From JABFRJ01 sp963847145 (lineage in GTDB: Bacteria > Pseudomonadota > Alphaproteobacteria > Rhizobiales > Hyphomicrobiaceae), in contig CAWJYN010000001.1 of NCBI GenBank assembly GCA_963847145.1, positions 248,001 through 312,000 of the forward strand: 64,000 nucleotides of DNA, read 5' to 3'. Position numbers and translations under genes: made by a program. Shown here one piece after another: positions 1 through 8,849 of the stretch. The notes beneath the pieces were generated by a model. That model was not told where the DNA came from, made no database searches, and saw only the letters and a program-made list of their open reading frames with translations. The number at the start of each line of letters is the position of its first letter. Position 1 is the first letter of the stretch.

Positions 1-336
1 CTTGCTCCACGGCATCGCCGACAGAGTGCCGTCATCACCGCAACGGATTGCTTGCGGCAGGTTATTTGAACGCAGATATTGCGCCACTGCCGTTGGCACC
101 TCGGCGGCCGAGGCCACCTCGATGACGGTCGCTGACTGCCCGACGAGATGCGCCTTGAACAGCGCCCGTAACTCATCGTGGGATTTGTTGATCCGCGCCG
201 GCCGTGGGTGCTTTGGCGGCGCCGCCAGACGTTGCGCCACATGCGCGCGCCGTTCGGCCGCCGGCGGCCCATCTTTCAGAACGCTTTTGAGCTTGGCGAA
301 GACACGCGTGCGCGCCGCCTGGTTGTCAGGGCTCAT
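1..336 (-). CDS. lutC: LutC, lactate utilization protein C (LUD domain), 3' end cut by window edge
   Basis: 112 codons of the N-terminal half are visible, beginning MSPDNQAARTRVFAKLK and continuing in frame off the left edge. The charged N-terminal helix followed by a region leading into an LUD (lactate utilization) domain fits LutC, the third component of the LutABC L-lactate oxidase that feeds lactate electrons into respiration as pyruvate is formed. The ATG overlaps the lutB stop by four bases (ATGA at 333-336), so it is translationally coupled as the last gene of lutA-lutB-lutC. A GGAGG-like ribosome site lies just upstream. The identification rests mainly on this context; the diagnostic C-terminal part is outside the window. 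Confidence 0.8.
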   Translation of the reverse strand, partial: MSPDNQAARTRVFAKLKSVLKDGPPAAERRAHVAQRLAAPPKHPRPARINKSHDELRALFKAHLVGQSATVIEVASAAEVPTAVAQYLRSNNLPQAIRCGDDGTLSAMPWSK

Positions 337-1761
337 GTCCGACCTCCTGCCTGGCGCTCAGCCCACAGCTGTTGGAACGTGCGCCCTTGCGGGGCTGGCA
401 GGTCGCGATGCTTGGTCCAGCCACTGGCGAACGGCATCGTTGCGAACCGCCCGCGCCGTCCGAACAACGATAGCGCCGGAATGCCGAGCTTGGCCGCGAG
501 ATGATACAACTTCGGCCGCTTGGCGAAGTAGGCCCACAGCTTGAGGCCGCTCTTGTAACCAGCCGGGACATCTCCCGCCGCGAACTCCGCCTCTCGCCAG
601 TGCCGCATCAGTTTCGGCAGCGGGATCTTCATCGGACACACGTCCGCGCACTTGCCGCAGAACGTCGACGCATTGGGCAGATTGCCCGCCGCCTTCACAC
701 CGATCAGCGCCGGTGTCAGCACCGCGCCGATGGGCCCCGGATAAACCCAGCCATACGCATGGCCACCGATGGCGCCGTAGACAGGGCAGTGGTTCATGCA
801 TGCGCCACACCGAATACAGCGCAGCACCTCTTGGAACTCCGTGCCGATGCAAATCGGTGCGCCCGTTGTCCAGAATGACGACGTGGTAGTTGATCGGCCC
901 ATCTGGATCGCCCGGGCGGCGCCCACCCGTCGAAAACGTCGTGTAGGTCGAGCACTCCTGCCCCGTCGCCGAACGCGCCAGCAGCCGCAGAATGGTCGAC
1001 ACATCTTCCAGCGTCGGCACCAGCTTTTCGATGGACGTGATCACCACGTGTGTTTTCGCCAGCGATTGCGTCAGATCGCCGTTGCCCTCGTTGGTGACGA
1101 TGATCGACGAGCCGGTTTCGGCCACCAGAAAGTTGGCCCCTGTAATGCCAACGTCGGCAGTGAGAAACTTCTGTCGCAAAATCTTGCGCGCCTCATCAAC
1201 GAGCTGCTCGGGCTCAGCCAACACGCGATCCTTCGGCAGATGGGTATGCAGGCGGCGGAAATCCTGCTCGACCTGCCCCTGCGTTAGATGGATCGCCGGC
1301 GCAATGATGTGGCTTGGTGTCTCGTGCCGGATCTGCACGAGATACTCGCCGAGATCGGTTTCCACCACCTCAATCCCGCCAGCCGCTTCGAGATGCGCGT
1401 TCAGCCCAATTTCTTCCGACACCATGGACTTGCCCTTGGTGACGATCTTGGCATCGGCATCGCGGCAGATCTTCAGGATGATTTCACGTGCGTCTGCAGC
1501 CGTTTCGGCAAAGTGCACAATCGCACCCGCTTCGCGTGCCTTTTTCTCGTAAGCTTCGAGGTAAAGATCGAGGTTGGCGATGGTGTGGTTCTTGATCTCC
1601 TTGGCCACTTCGCGCAGGTCTTCGAACTCAGGCAGCGCAGCCTTGGCGCGCGCGCGATTGGCAACCAGCCCACCCTTGAGATTGCCCAGCGCCGCTTGCA
1701 GCTGCTTGTCATCAAGCGCAACGGCGGCGTTGGCTTTGAACGTGTGCGCGGTCGAGTTCAT
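333..1761 (-). pseudogene. lutB: LutB iron-sulfur lactate oxidation protein, with a one-base frameshift
   Basis: LutB is the large iron-sulfur subunit of the LutABC lactate oxidase. From ATG 1761 the frame reads an LUD domain up to about codon 304 (NYHVVILDNGRTDL). The rest of the protein is in another frame, resuming with IGTEFQEVLRCIRCGAC. Removing one base near 849 restores a protein of about 475 residues, the normal family length. The second half has two ferredoxin-type motifs, C315-x2-C-x2-C-x3-CP and C368-x2-C-x3-CP in repaired numbering. The start overlaps the lutA stop by four bases and the stop overlaps the lutC start. Both halves keep good coding character, so this is either a very recent lesion or a sequencing/assembly error. 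Confidence 0.88.
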
Positions 1762-2528
1762 GGGCGTTCTCCGATTGCCGGCGCCGACAAGTCGCCTGCC
1801 AGCACTTCCGCCACATGCCGCACTTGAATGGGGCTGCCCTGGCGCTTGAGCTTGCCGGCCATGTTCATCAGGCAGCCGAGATCGCCAGCCAGCAGCAGTT
1901 CCGGTTTTGTCGCTGCTGCGGCGTCGGCCTTCTTCTGCACCATCGCATTCGAGATGTCGGGATACTTGATCGAGAACGTGCCACCGAAGCCGCAGCACAC
2001 CTCGTTGTCCTCCATCTCGACGAGATCGAGCCCCTTCACGCTGGCCAGCAATTTGCGGGGCTGCGATTTGATCTTCAGCTCACGCAACCCAGAGCAGCTG
2101 TCGTGATAGGTCGCGCGAACCTTCAGGGCAGTCTCCACAGATGTCATGCCGCGCACATCAACCAGGAACGAGATCAACTCGTAGGTCTTGGCCGCGAGCG
2201 CCTCGGCGCGTTTCGCCATCGCAGCGTCGCCTTTGAATAGGTCCACATAGTGCGCCTTGATCATCCCCGCGCAGGAGCCTGACGGGGCAACCACGTAGTC
2301 GAAGCCCTCGAACGCAGCGATCGTAGTGCGCGCGATATCGGCCGTAGTGGCCGTGTCGCCCGAATTGTACGCGGGCTGCCCGCAGCAGGTCTGCGCCGCC
2401 GGCACGTGCACCACGCAGCCTGCTTGCTCCAAAAGACTGACAGCCGCAAAGCCGATGCTTGGCCGCATCAGGTCGACAAGGCAGGTGACAAACAGGCCGA
2501 CGTGCGGCCTGGGAAGAGCAGCTTGCAT
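1758..2528 (-). CDS. lutA: LutA, (Fe-S)-binding CCG-domain protein of lactate oxidation
   Basis: A 256-residue protein with two cysteine-rich CCG domains: C16, CC48-49 (QTCCGQPAYNSG) and C86 in the first; C145 (HDSCSG), CC178-179 (NEVCCGFGGTFS) and C219 in the second. This is the architecture of LutA/GlcF/HdrB-type subunits that hold an iron-sulfur cluster. With LutB and LutC it should form the cytoplasmic L-lactate (or glycolate-like) oxidase complex. It is the first gene of the operon and overlaps lutB by four bases. No strong ribosome site is seen before the ATG. No GntR- or LysR-type lut regulator lies within the window next to it. Confidence 0.92.
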   Translation of the reverse strand: MQAALPRPHVGLFVTCLVDLMRPSIGFAAVSLLEQAGCVVHVPAAQTCCGQPAYNSGDTATTADIARTTIAAFEGFDYVVAPSGSCAGMIKAHYVDLFKGDAAMAKRAEALAAKTYELISFLVDVRGMTSVETALKVRATYHDSCSGLRELKIKSQPRKLLASVKGLDLVEMEDNEVCCGFGGTFSIKYPDISNAMVQKKADAAAATKPELLLAGDLGCLMNMAGKLKRQGSPIQVRHVAEVLAGDLSAPAIGERP

Positions 2529-2648
2529 GAAGGGGGCTCGCGGAGTGGCGGGACGGCCGAGGCTGGTGCTGGCCGTAACCTAGGCAAAATACCCCGTCGC
2601 AGCAACCGGGATGGCAACCCGGATCGCCACAAGCAAGGGTCCTTCACG

Positions 2649-3269
2649 TCAGCGCGCCAATTCGCGCAGGCCGCGCCGGATCAGCTTGGCGACATCGGCA
2701 CCATCGCCCAGGTCCTGCATGGCAGCCGCCACCGCCTGGCTGGCTTGCATCGGCTGATAGCCGAGATTGGTCAGGGCCGAGATGGCTTCGGCGGGGGCGT
2801 TGCCGACCGTTGAACTGGTATCGCCTTTGCTGGGTGCGCCTGTGGGCATCGCCAGACTGCCAATCGACAGCCCCGGTGCCTTGTCTTTCAATTCCATCAC
2901 GATGCGCTGCGCCAGTTTTTTGCCGACACCGTTGGTTTCTTCGACGGCCTGCCAGTTGCCGAGCGCGATGGCGTTGGCGAGATCTTGTGGCGCCAGCGTG
3001 CCGAGCACGGCGAGTGCCACTTTAGCGCCAACGCCCTGAATGCCTTGCAAGGTGCGAAACCAGGTCCGCTCGACTTCACTGGTGAAGCCATACAACTTGA
3101 TGCTGTCTTCGCGCACGTGCGTGTCGATGGTCAGCGACGTTTCATCGCCAGCCTTGAGATTGCGCAGGGTCCGTGCCGAGGCCAGCACCTCGTAGCCAAC
3201 GCCCATCACATCGATGATGAGATGGCTCTCGCCGATCGCATCCACCTTGCCACGCAGTTTGCCGATCAT
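2649..3269 (-). CDS. ruvA: Holliday junction branch migration protein RuvA
   Basis: A 206-residue RuvA, using the start MIGKLRGKV that matches the family; an in-frame ATG 78 bases upstream is unlikely. The N-terminal OB fold (residues 1-60) is followed by helix-hairpin-helix motifs around GIQGVGAKVALAVLG and TNGVGKKLAQRIVMELKDK, then a linker and the C-terminal three-helix domain (ISALTNLGY) that contacts RuvB. RuvA tetramers bind Holliday junctions and load the RuvB motor. ruvC lies just upstream on the same strand, but ruvB, which usually follows, is absent: lutA is next. RuvB must be encoded elsewhere. Confidence 0.96.
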   Translation of the reverse strand: MIGKLRGKVDAIGESHLIIDVMGVGYEVLASARTLRNLKAGDETSLTIDTHVREDSIKLYGFTSEVERTWFRTLQGIQGVGAKVALAVLGTLAPQDLANAIALGNWQAVEETNGVGKKLAQRIVMELKDKAPGLSIGSLAMPTGAPSKGDTSSTVGNAPAEAISALTNLGYQPMQASQAVAAAMQDLGDGADVAKLIRRGLRELAR

Positions 3270-3288
3270 GGGGGGGCTCCAAGAAATG

Positions 3289-3399
3289 GGGCAATGCGGA
3301 ATGGGCAATCGGCAATGACGGCTGATTGCAGGCAACTCTGCCTCCAATCATTTCCTGATGACCAATTCCAAATGGCCATTGCCCATTCCCCATTTGCCC
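3289..3399. repeat. Imperfect inverted repeat of GGGCAAT/GGAATG units between ruvC and ruvA
   Basis: The left arm (3289-3309, gggcaatgcggaatgggcaa plus one base) is matched by the reverse complement of 3378-3399 with only a small offset difference. The arms are 68 bases apart. Within each arm the short motif GGGCAAT or GGAATGGG recurs, giving a purine-rich arm and a pyrimidine-rich arm. It could form a long hairpin in the ruvC-ruvA transcript or be a degenerate mobile palindromic repeat. It does not look coding, and no T-tract suggests termination. Confidence 0.7.
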
Positions 3400-3402
3400 T
3401 GC

Positions 3403-3936
3403 CTACTTCGCCATGGCCAACGCTACCCGTTGCGCCAACGCGAGGGCGTGCGGGCTCGAGCGATGATTGGCGTGGCAGATGGCGATGGCGAGAGCGTCGG
3501 CCTCGTCGGCGGTGTCGAACTTGGCTTTGGGCAGCAGCATCTGCACCATCATCTGGATTTGCTTTTTGTCGGCATGTCCGGCTCCGACAACGGTCTTTTT
3601 GATCAGGTTGGGCGTGTACTCCGCCACCTTGATCGACTTCATGGCCGGGGCCAGCATGGCAATGCCGCGGGCCTGGCCGAGCTTCAACGTCGCCTTGGCG
3701 TTCTCGTTGACGAAGGTTTCTTCGACGGCTGCTTCGCCCGGCGTGTGAGCCGCCAGAACAGCACTCAAGCCGCGGAACAGGTCGGCCAAGCGCACTGCCA
3801 GCATGTCATCTGGATCGGAAGCGATCATCCCGCTGGCGACGTAGCCGAGGCGCACGCCGTCGGATTCGATGACGCCCCAGCCGGTGCGGCGCAGTCCGGG
3901 GTCGATGCCAATGATGCGAATCGGTGCGGTTTTCAT
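3403..3936 (-). CDS. ruvC: Crossover junction endodeoxyribonuclease RuvC
   Basis: RuvC resolves Holliday junctions by paired nicking. The chosen start MKTAPIRIIGIDPG gives 177 residues, close to the usual length; the open frame extends 40 codons further upstream but those are not conserved. The acidic active site is visible: the first Asp in IGIDPGLRRTGWG, a Glu in AAVEETFVNENAKATLKLG, and the acidic pair in DTADEADALAIAICHANH. It lies upstream of ruvA on the same strand with 133 bases between them, a gap that holds an inverted repeat. The gene is divergent from glyA. Confidence 0.96.
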   Translation of the reverse strand: MKTAPIRIIGIDPGLRRTGWGVIESDGVRLGYVASGMIASDPDDMLAVRLADLFRGLSAVLAAHTPGEAAVEETFVNENAKATLKLGQARGIAMLAPAMKSIKVAEYTPNLIKKTVVGAGHADKKQIQMMVQMLLPKAKFDTADEADALAIAICHANHRSSPHALALAQRVALAMAK

Positions 3937-4085
3937 GCCGACAGCTAGCATGATCCGCTGGCGGGTCGCGAGGCGGCGCATGGTGGGTGACACGCCGCAG
4001 GCTGCGGATGGGACATTTGCTTGTGGGTGCCGCGGTGCCCATGCTAAGCGGCGCACCTTAATAGCGAATTTGCGAGGCTCCCCCG

Positions 4086-5384
4086 ATGTCGACCGCTCAC
4101 AGAACTGCGTCAGCGCCCAATGCGTTCTTTTCGGCCACCCTGGCGGATGCCGACCCGGAGCTGTTTGGCACCATCACCCGCGAGTTGGACCGGCAGCGCC
4201 ATGAGATCGAGCTGATCGCCTCGGAAAACATCGTCTCGCGCGCGGTCCTGGAAGCCTGCGGCTCGGTGATGACCAACAAGTATGCCGAAGGTTATCCCGG
4301 TAAGCGCTATTACGGCGGCTGCCAGTTCGTCGATCAGGCGGAGACCCTGGCCATTGAGCGCGCCAAGCAGCTGTTCGGCTGCAAGTTCGCCAACGTGCAG
4401 CCGAACTCCGGCAGCCAGATGAACCAGGCGGTGTTCCTGGCACTGCTGCAACCGGGCGATACTTTTATGGGGCTTGATTTGAATTCAGGCGGTCATCTTA
4501 CGCACGGCTCGCCCGTCAACATGAGCGGCAAATGGTTCAAGGTCGTGCCCTACGGTGTACGCAGGGATACGCAGCGCATCGACATGGACGAGGTCGAAGC
4601 CATCGCCAAGAAAGAGAAGCCGAAGCTGATCATCGCTGGTGGCACGGCCTACTCGCGCTCGTGGGATTGGGCGCGGTTCCGCCAGATCGCGGACAGCGTC
4701 GGCGCTTACCTGATGGTCGATATGGCGCACATTGCCGGCCTCGTGGCTGGTGGCGCTCATGCCTCGCCGCTGCCCCATGCCCACGTCGTGACGTCGACGA
4801 CCCACAAGTCGCTGCGCGGCCCGCGTGGTGGGCTCATTCTGACCAACGACGAAGACATCGCCAAGAAGATGAACTCGGCGGTTTTTCCCGGGCTGCAAGG
4901 CGGCCCGCTGATGCACGTGATCGCAGCCAAGGCCGTCGCCTTCAAGGAGGCCCTGCAGCCGGAGTTCAAGGCCTACGCGCGGGCTGTGGTTGAAAACGCC
5001 AAGGCGCTATCCGAGACGGTCAAGGCGGGTGGCTTCGACATCGTGACGGGGGGAACAGACAATCACCTGCTGCTGGTTGATCTTCGTCCCAAGACCCTGA
5101 CGGGCAAGGCCAGCGAAATTGCCCTCGGCCGTGCGCACATCACCTGCAACAAGAACGGCGTACCCTTCGATCCCGCCAAACCGTTCGTCACGTCCGGCAT
5201 TCGTCTGGGGACGCCCGCTGGCACCACGCGCGGGTTTGGTGTCGCCGAGTTCCAGGAGGTCGGCCGCATGATCGTCGACGTGCTCGATGGCCTCGCCAAG
5301 AACGGCGACGCTGGCGACGGACAGGTCGAAAACGCCGTCCGGGAACGCGCCATCAATCTCTGCAAGCGCTTTCCGATCTACTGA
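4086..5384 (+). CDS. glyA: Serine hydroxymethyltransferase
   Basis: A 432-residue PLP enzyme interconverting serine plus tetrahydrofolate with glycine plus methylene-tetrahydrofolate, the main cytosolic one-carbon source. The PLP lysine is K241 in TSTTHKSLRGPRGG. Other family blocks are ELIASENIVSRAV, NKYAEGYPGKRYYGGC, NVQPNSGSQMN and PAGTTRGFG. The N-terminus has about 15 extra residues before the conserved core, common in alphaproteobacteria. It stands alone, divergent from ruvC with 149 bases between, and is followed by a terminator-like hairpin. No glycine riboswitch is visible upstream. Confidence 0.98.
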   Translation: MSTAHRTASAPNAFFSATLADADPELFGTITRELDRQRHEIELIASENIVSRAVLEACGSVMTNKYAEGYPGKRYYGGCQFVDQAETLAIERAKQLFGCKFANVQPNSGSQMNQAVFLALLQPGDTFMGLDLNSGGHLTHGSPVNMSGKWFKVVPYGVRRDTQRIDMDEVEAIAKKEKPKLIIAGGTAYSRSWDWARFRQIADSVGAYLMVDMAHIAGLVAGGAHASPLPHAHVVTSTTHKSLRGPRGGLILTNDEDIAKKMNSAVFPGLQGGPLMHVIAAKAVAFKEALQPEFKAYARAVVENAKALSETVKAGGFDIVTGGTDNHLLLVDLRPKTLTGKASEIALGRAHITCNKNGVPFDPAKPFVTSGIRLGTPAGTTRGFGVAEFQEVGRMIVDVLDGLAKNGDAGDGQVENAVRERAINLCKRFPIY

Positions 5385-5416
5385 CCGCGGCGGGAGGGTA
5401 TCAAAGGTGTTTGTCA

Positions 5417-5457
5417 GTACGCCGGACCCTGTTTGTCCGGCGTGTACGAATTTTGTT
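5417..5457 (+). terminator. Probable intrinsic terminator downstream of glyA
   Basis: A GC-rich stem, acgccggac (5419-5427) pairing with gtccggcgt (5435-5443) around a seven-base loop, is extended by GTAC/GTAC across a two-base bulge. A short T-rich stretch (ttttgtt, 5451-5457) follows. It lies 33 bases after the glyA stop and upstream of the LysR gene. Confidence 0.65.
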
Positions 5458-5549
5458 GCCCATGGGTGCCACATTTTCCGCCTAATCATTGTAGCTTCTT
5501 AGTCCACTGATAGTGTCGTGTTTAGTTGTTTCGTTGCCGGCGAGGTTTT

Positions 5550-6473
5550 ATGCGCGCCCTTAACCCTGATCAGCTGCGGACTTTTTCCGAAGTTGTCGAG
5601 CACGGCAGCTTCACGGCGGCTGCCAAGCAGCTGAACCTGTCACAACCAGCGGTCAGCCTGCAGATCCGCGAACTCGAAGCGCGCTGCGGCGTGCAGCTGC
5701 TCGATCGTCTCGGCAAGAAACCAATCCCAACGGCCGCCGGCCGCCAGCTGCTGATCCACGCCAAGCGCATCCTGGGCGAGAACGAGGAAGCGCTCGCGTC
5801 GATGCGGCGCATTCGCGAAGCATCCGGCCAGCAAGTCCGCATCGGCATGTCGATGACGACGCTGACCTATGTTGCGCGCGACGTCATCCGCCGCTTCAAG
5901 CGCGACAATCCGCGCATCGATCTGGTGATGTCGCTCTCGCCGACGGCGCCCTTGGTCGATGACGTCCGCAATCATACTCTTGACCTGGCGGTGGTCTCGC
6001 TGCCCATCGACGACACGTATCTGACCGTCCGCGCCTTCTACGAAGACAACGTGATCGCGCTCGTCCCAGAGGACTACTTCTCGCCCACGCCCAGTTGCGC
6101 GACGCCGGAGCTGCTCGCCACCGCACCGTTCGTGGTCCAGGATATGGGTGGCGTGCAGACCCGGCTCGCGGAAGAGTGGTTCCGGACGGCCGGGCATGCG
6201 CCGCAGGGCTTTATTGAAGTCCGTAATCTGGAGGCGTGCCGCGCCGCAGTTGCCGCTGGTCTTGGTGTGTCAATCGTGCCCGGCGTCATGGCGCACCAGC
6301 CGATGGAGGGCCTGCTCGTGCTGCCGCTCGACCCTCCCGTGCGGCGGCAGTTGGCGATCGTTGAGCACAAAAGCCGCCCGCCGAACGCGGCTATCGACCG
6401 CCTGCGCACGGCCTTGCTGGCCTCCGCCGGCACGTTGCGCCCGCCGGACACGAGCCTTGACGAAAAGCCCTGA
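5550..6473 (+). CDS. LysR-family transcriptional regulator
   Basis: A 307-residue LysR protein. Residues 1-60 form the winged helix-turn-helix (TFSEVVEHGSFTAAAKQL, then NLSQPAVSLQIRELE), followed by the linker helix and a periplasmic-binding-protein-like effector domain from about residue 90. The start at 5550 is preferred over one 24 bases upstream because GAGG at 5542-5545 is well placed. LysR proteins act as tetramers and typically control a divergent or nearby operon, but here both neighbours (glyA upstream, a GH114-like gene downstream) are on the same strand, so the target is not evident. The effector is unknown. Confidence 0.9.
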   Translation: MRALNPDQLRTFSEVVEHGSFTAAAKQLNLSQPAVSLQIRELEARCGVQLLDRLGKKPIPTAAGRQLLIHAKRILGENEEALASMRRIREASGQQVRIGMSMTTLTYVARDVIRRFKRDNPRIDLVMSLSPTAPLVDDVRNHTLDLAVVSLPIDDTYLTVRAFYEDNVIALVPEDYFSPTPSCATPELLATAPFVVQDMGGVQTRLAEEWFRTAGHAPQGFIEVRNLEACRAAVAAGLGVSIVPGVMAHQPMEGLLVLPLDPPVRRQLAIVEHKSRPPNAAIDRLRTALLASAGTLRPPDTSLDEKP

Positions 6474-6591
6474 CCAACGCCGCGCTTGCAAAGTAAGCAA
6501 ATTGAACTCTTAACACTGGGCGGCGCCCGGTTGTCTGGGCGGTGATCCTATGTTTTGACGGCGACCGATGAGACTTTGTAAGGTTGGCCGC

Positions 6592-7620
6592 ATGATCCGC
6601 TCACAGCTTGCCCCTGGTTCACCCTATCGCACCGCGTTGACCGCACTCGGGGTGGTTGCCTTAGCCGCCGCCGTTTGGGCCTGGCGTGATGTGCCTGGCG
6701 ACGCCCTGGCCTATCGGAACGGAGAGCGGCCGCTGGCGCACATCAAGAGCTGGCACTATCAGCTCGACAAGGTCGACGTCGCATCACTCGCGCAGCGTGA
6801 CGCCGACATGCTGGTCACGGACTACGCGCGCGAGGGCGGCAAGATTCCGTTGACGGCCGATGAAGTTGCCAAGCTCAAGGTCAAGCCGAACGGCCAGCGC
6901 CGCACGGTCATTTCCTATCTCTCCATCGGCGAGGCTGAGGAGTTCCGCTTCTATTGGAACGACGCCTGGAAAGCCCAAAAACCGCGCTGGCTCGAACGCG
7001 AGAACTGCGCCTGGCCGCAGGCCTGGATGGTGCGGTTCTGGGAGCCGGGCTGGCGCGATACGATTATCTCGGGCCCCGATGCCTACCTGAAGCGTATCAT
7101 CGCGGCTGGCTTCGATGGCGTGTATCTCGACCGGGTCGATATGTGGGAGCACACGAGGGTGCACAATCCAAACGCCAAGGCTGCCATGATCGACTTTGTG
7201 GCTGATCTCGCAGCGACCGCCCGCGCCCTGAAACCCGGCTTCATCGTCATCGGCCAGAATGCCGAAGACTTGTTGGAAGACCGCCGGTATCGCCGCACGG
7301 TCGATGCAGTGGCGAAAGAAGAGCTGTTTTACTCCCGCACCGGCACTGGCGAACGCAATAAACCGCGCGATATTGCGGCGTCGCTTGCTCACTTGAGCCA
7401 ACTCCGCTGGCAGTGGAAGCCCGTCTTTCCTGTCGAGTATCTGCTCAAAGCCGATGATATCCGCAGCCTCGACCGCGAAGCCCGCGGTCAAGGGCTCGTC
7501 CCCGTGTTTCCCACCCGCGCGCTCGACGGCGGCGATCCGACAGTCCCCGTGGCGCTGGAAAAGGAGGTTGGAACACCAGAGTTTATCAAAGAGAAGTGCC
7601 CGGAAGGGACATCATGGTAG
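6592..7620 (+). CDS. TM1410/GH114-like putative glycosidase, first of a tandem pair
   Basis: A 342-residue protein of the MJ1477/TM1410 family (COG2342), related to GH114 endo-alpha-1,4-polygalactosaminidases. One N-terminal hydrophobic segment (residues 12-33) serves as anchor or signal. TIM-barrel motifs visible are SWHYQL, VISYLSIGEAEEFRFYW, MVRFWEPGW, GFDGVYLDRVDMWEHT, FIVIGQNAEDLLED and AKEELFY; the Asp in YLDRVD and the Glu in IGEAEE are the likely acidic catalytic residues by analogy. Start 6592 is preferred over 6568 because AAGG at 6580-6583 sits eight bases before it. The substrate is unknown; an extracellular or envelope polysaccharide is likely. It is a paralogue of the next gene. 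Confidence 0.8.
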   Translation: MIRSQLAPGSPYRTALTALGVVALAAAVWAWRDVPGDALAYRNGERPLAHIKSWHYQLDKVDVASLAQRDADMLVTDYAREGGKIPLTADEVAKLKVKPNGQRRTVISYLSIGEAEEFRFYWNDAWKAQKPRWLERENCAWPQAWMVRFWEPGWRDTIISGPDAYLKRIIAAGFDGVYLDRVDMWEHTRVHNPNAKAAMIDFVADLAATARALKPGFIVIGQNAEDLLEDRRYRRTVDAVAKEELFYSRTGTGERNKPRDIAASLAHLSQLRWQWKPVFPVEYLLKADDIRSLDREARGQGLVPVFPTRALDGGDPTVPVALEKEVGTPEFIKEKCPEGTSW

Positions 7621-7775
7621 GGCGCCGCCTGCCTAATCGAGCAGCAGAGGCCTGACGTGAACGGATTTTCTGCAACGCCGGTCTGCGCTTTCGGCGTTGC
7701 ACCCCTGTTGGAGACGGCTCGCGCCGTGGTAGTGGATGCGCTGTGCAAGCGTCTGCAGGTCACGGAGTAATGCGT

Positions 7776-8807
7776 ATGGGAAGTCTGTTGAAGCCTTTGG
7801 CGTTCGGAGCAGCGCTGCTCATCGCAACCTTGGGTCCAGCCCTCTCGCAAGCCCGCGACAACGTCTTCAAGAACGCCAAGACCTGGGCCTTTCAGCTCAA
7901 AAACCTCGAACCGGCGCAGCAAGCCAAGCTCGCGGCCTCGCCCTATGACGTGATCGTCATCGATAGCGAGGACTATCCCGGCGGCGTCGAGCGGCCGCTC
8001 TCGCGCGAAGAAGTCGAGAAAATGAAAAGAAAACCGGACGGCTCGCGCCGGCTGGTGATCGCTTATTTCAGCGTCGGCGAGGCCGAAACCTACCGCTATT
8101 ACTGGAAACAGGAATGGAACAAAAAGAAGCCCACCTGGGTGGGTAAGGAAAATAAAGAGTGGAAGCAGAACTTCCTGGTCAAATACTGGGAGCCGGTGTG
8201 GCAGAACTTGATTTTCGGCAGTCCGGGCGCGTTCGCCGATCGTGTCATCGCTCAAGGCTTCGACGGGTTCTACATCGACCGTGCTGACGCCTACTACTAC
8301 TATGGCGACAACGCCGATGTGCGCCAGAAGATGCGCGACTTCATCGTCAAGCTGACCAACTACATGCGATCGAAAAAGCCGGAGATTGGTGTTCTGGTGC
8401 AGAACGCAGAAGAGCTGCTCGACAATAAAACCTATGTCGACGCCATCGATGGGATCGCGAAGGAAGACCTGCTGTACGGGATCACGCACAAAGAAGAGCC
8501 GAACAAAGCCGACGACGTGTCGGAAAGCTCAGCCTTGCTGAAGGGTGCGCAGCAAGCTGGCAAGAAAATCTTCGTCATCGAGTATCTGACGCGGCCGGCC
8601 TACATCGCCGATGCCAAGCGCCGCCTCGATGAGTTGGGCTTCGTCATGTACACTGGCCCGCGTGGCCTTGGCGAAATGGTCGATCCGAATACGATTGCGA
8701 ACGGGGTCGCCGCTGCGGCCGCGGGTGGAGCCGCTGCGGCTGCTGCGAAGCCGAGCGTGGTTCAAAGGGTCAAAGACAAAGCCAAGCAGCTGCTCAAGAA
8801 GAATTGA
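7776..8807 (+). CDS. TM1410/GH114-like putative glycosidase, second of a tandem pair
   Basis: A 343-residue secreted protein with a clear signal peptide (hydrophobic residues 8-22, likely cut after LSQA). It shares block by block the motifs of the preceding gene: TWAFQL, VIAYFSVGEAETYRYYW, LVKYWEPVW, GFDGFYIDRADAYYYYG, IGVLVQNAEELLDN and AKEDLLYG. The C-terminus is different: an alanine-rich linker, then a basic amphipathic tail (VVQRVKDKAKQLLKKN). Start 7776 fits GGAG at 7764-7767 with an eight-base spacer; the ATG at 7770 is too close. The two copies differ in anchoring, one membrane-tethered and one apparently released. No polysaccharide synthesis genes adjoin to define the substrate. Confidence 0.8.
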   Translation: MGSLLKPLAFGAALLIATLGPALSQARDNVFKNAKTWAFQLKNLEPAQQAKLAASPYDVIVIDSEDYPGGVERPLSREEVEKMKRKPDGSRRLVIAYFSVGEAETYRYYWKQEWNKKKPTWVGKENKEWKQNFLVKYWEPVWQNLIFGSPGAFADRVIAQGFDGFYIDRADAYYYYGDNADVRQKMRDFIVKLTNYMRSKKPEIGVLVQNAEELLDNKTYVDAIDGIAKEDLLYGITHKEEPNKADDVSESSALLKGAQQAGKKIFVIEYLTRPAYIADAKRRLDELGFVMYTGPRGLGEMVDPNTIANGVAAAAAGGAAAAAAKPSVVQRVKDKAKQLLKKN

Positions 8808-8849
8808 GGTGCGTTGCCCGTGACGGGCGCACTGCGAGGAGCGCAATCG

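Noticed and set aside
2..544. Plus-strand open frames at the left edge
   Set aside because: They are opposite to lutC and lutB, which have motifs, overlaps and ribosome sites; the plus frames have no recognisable content.
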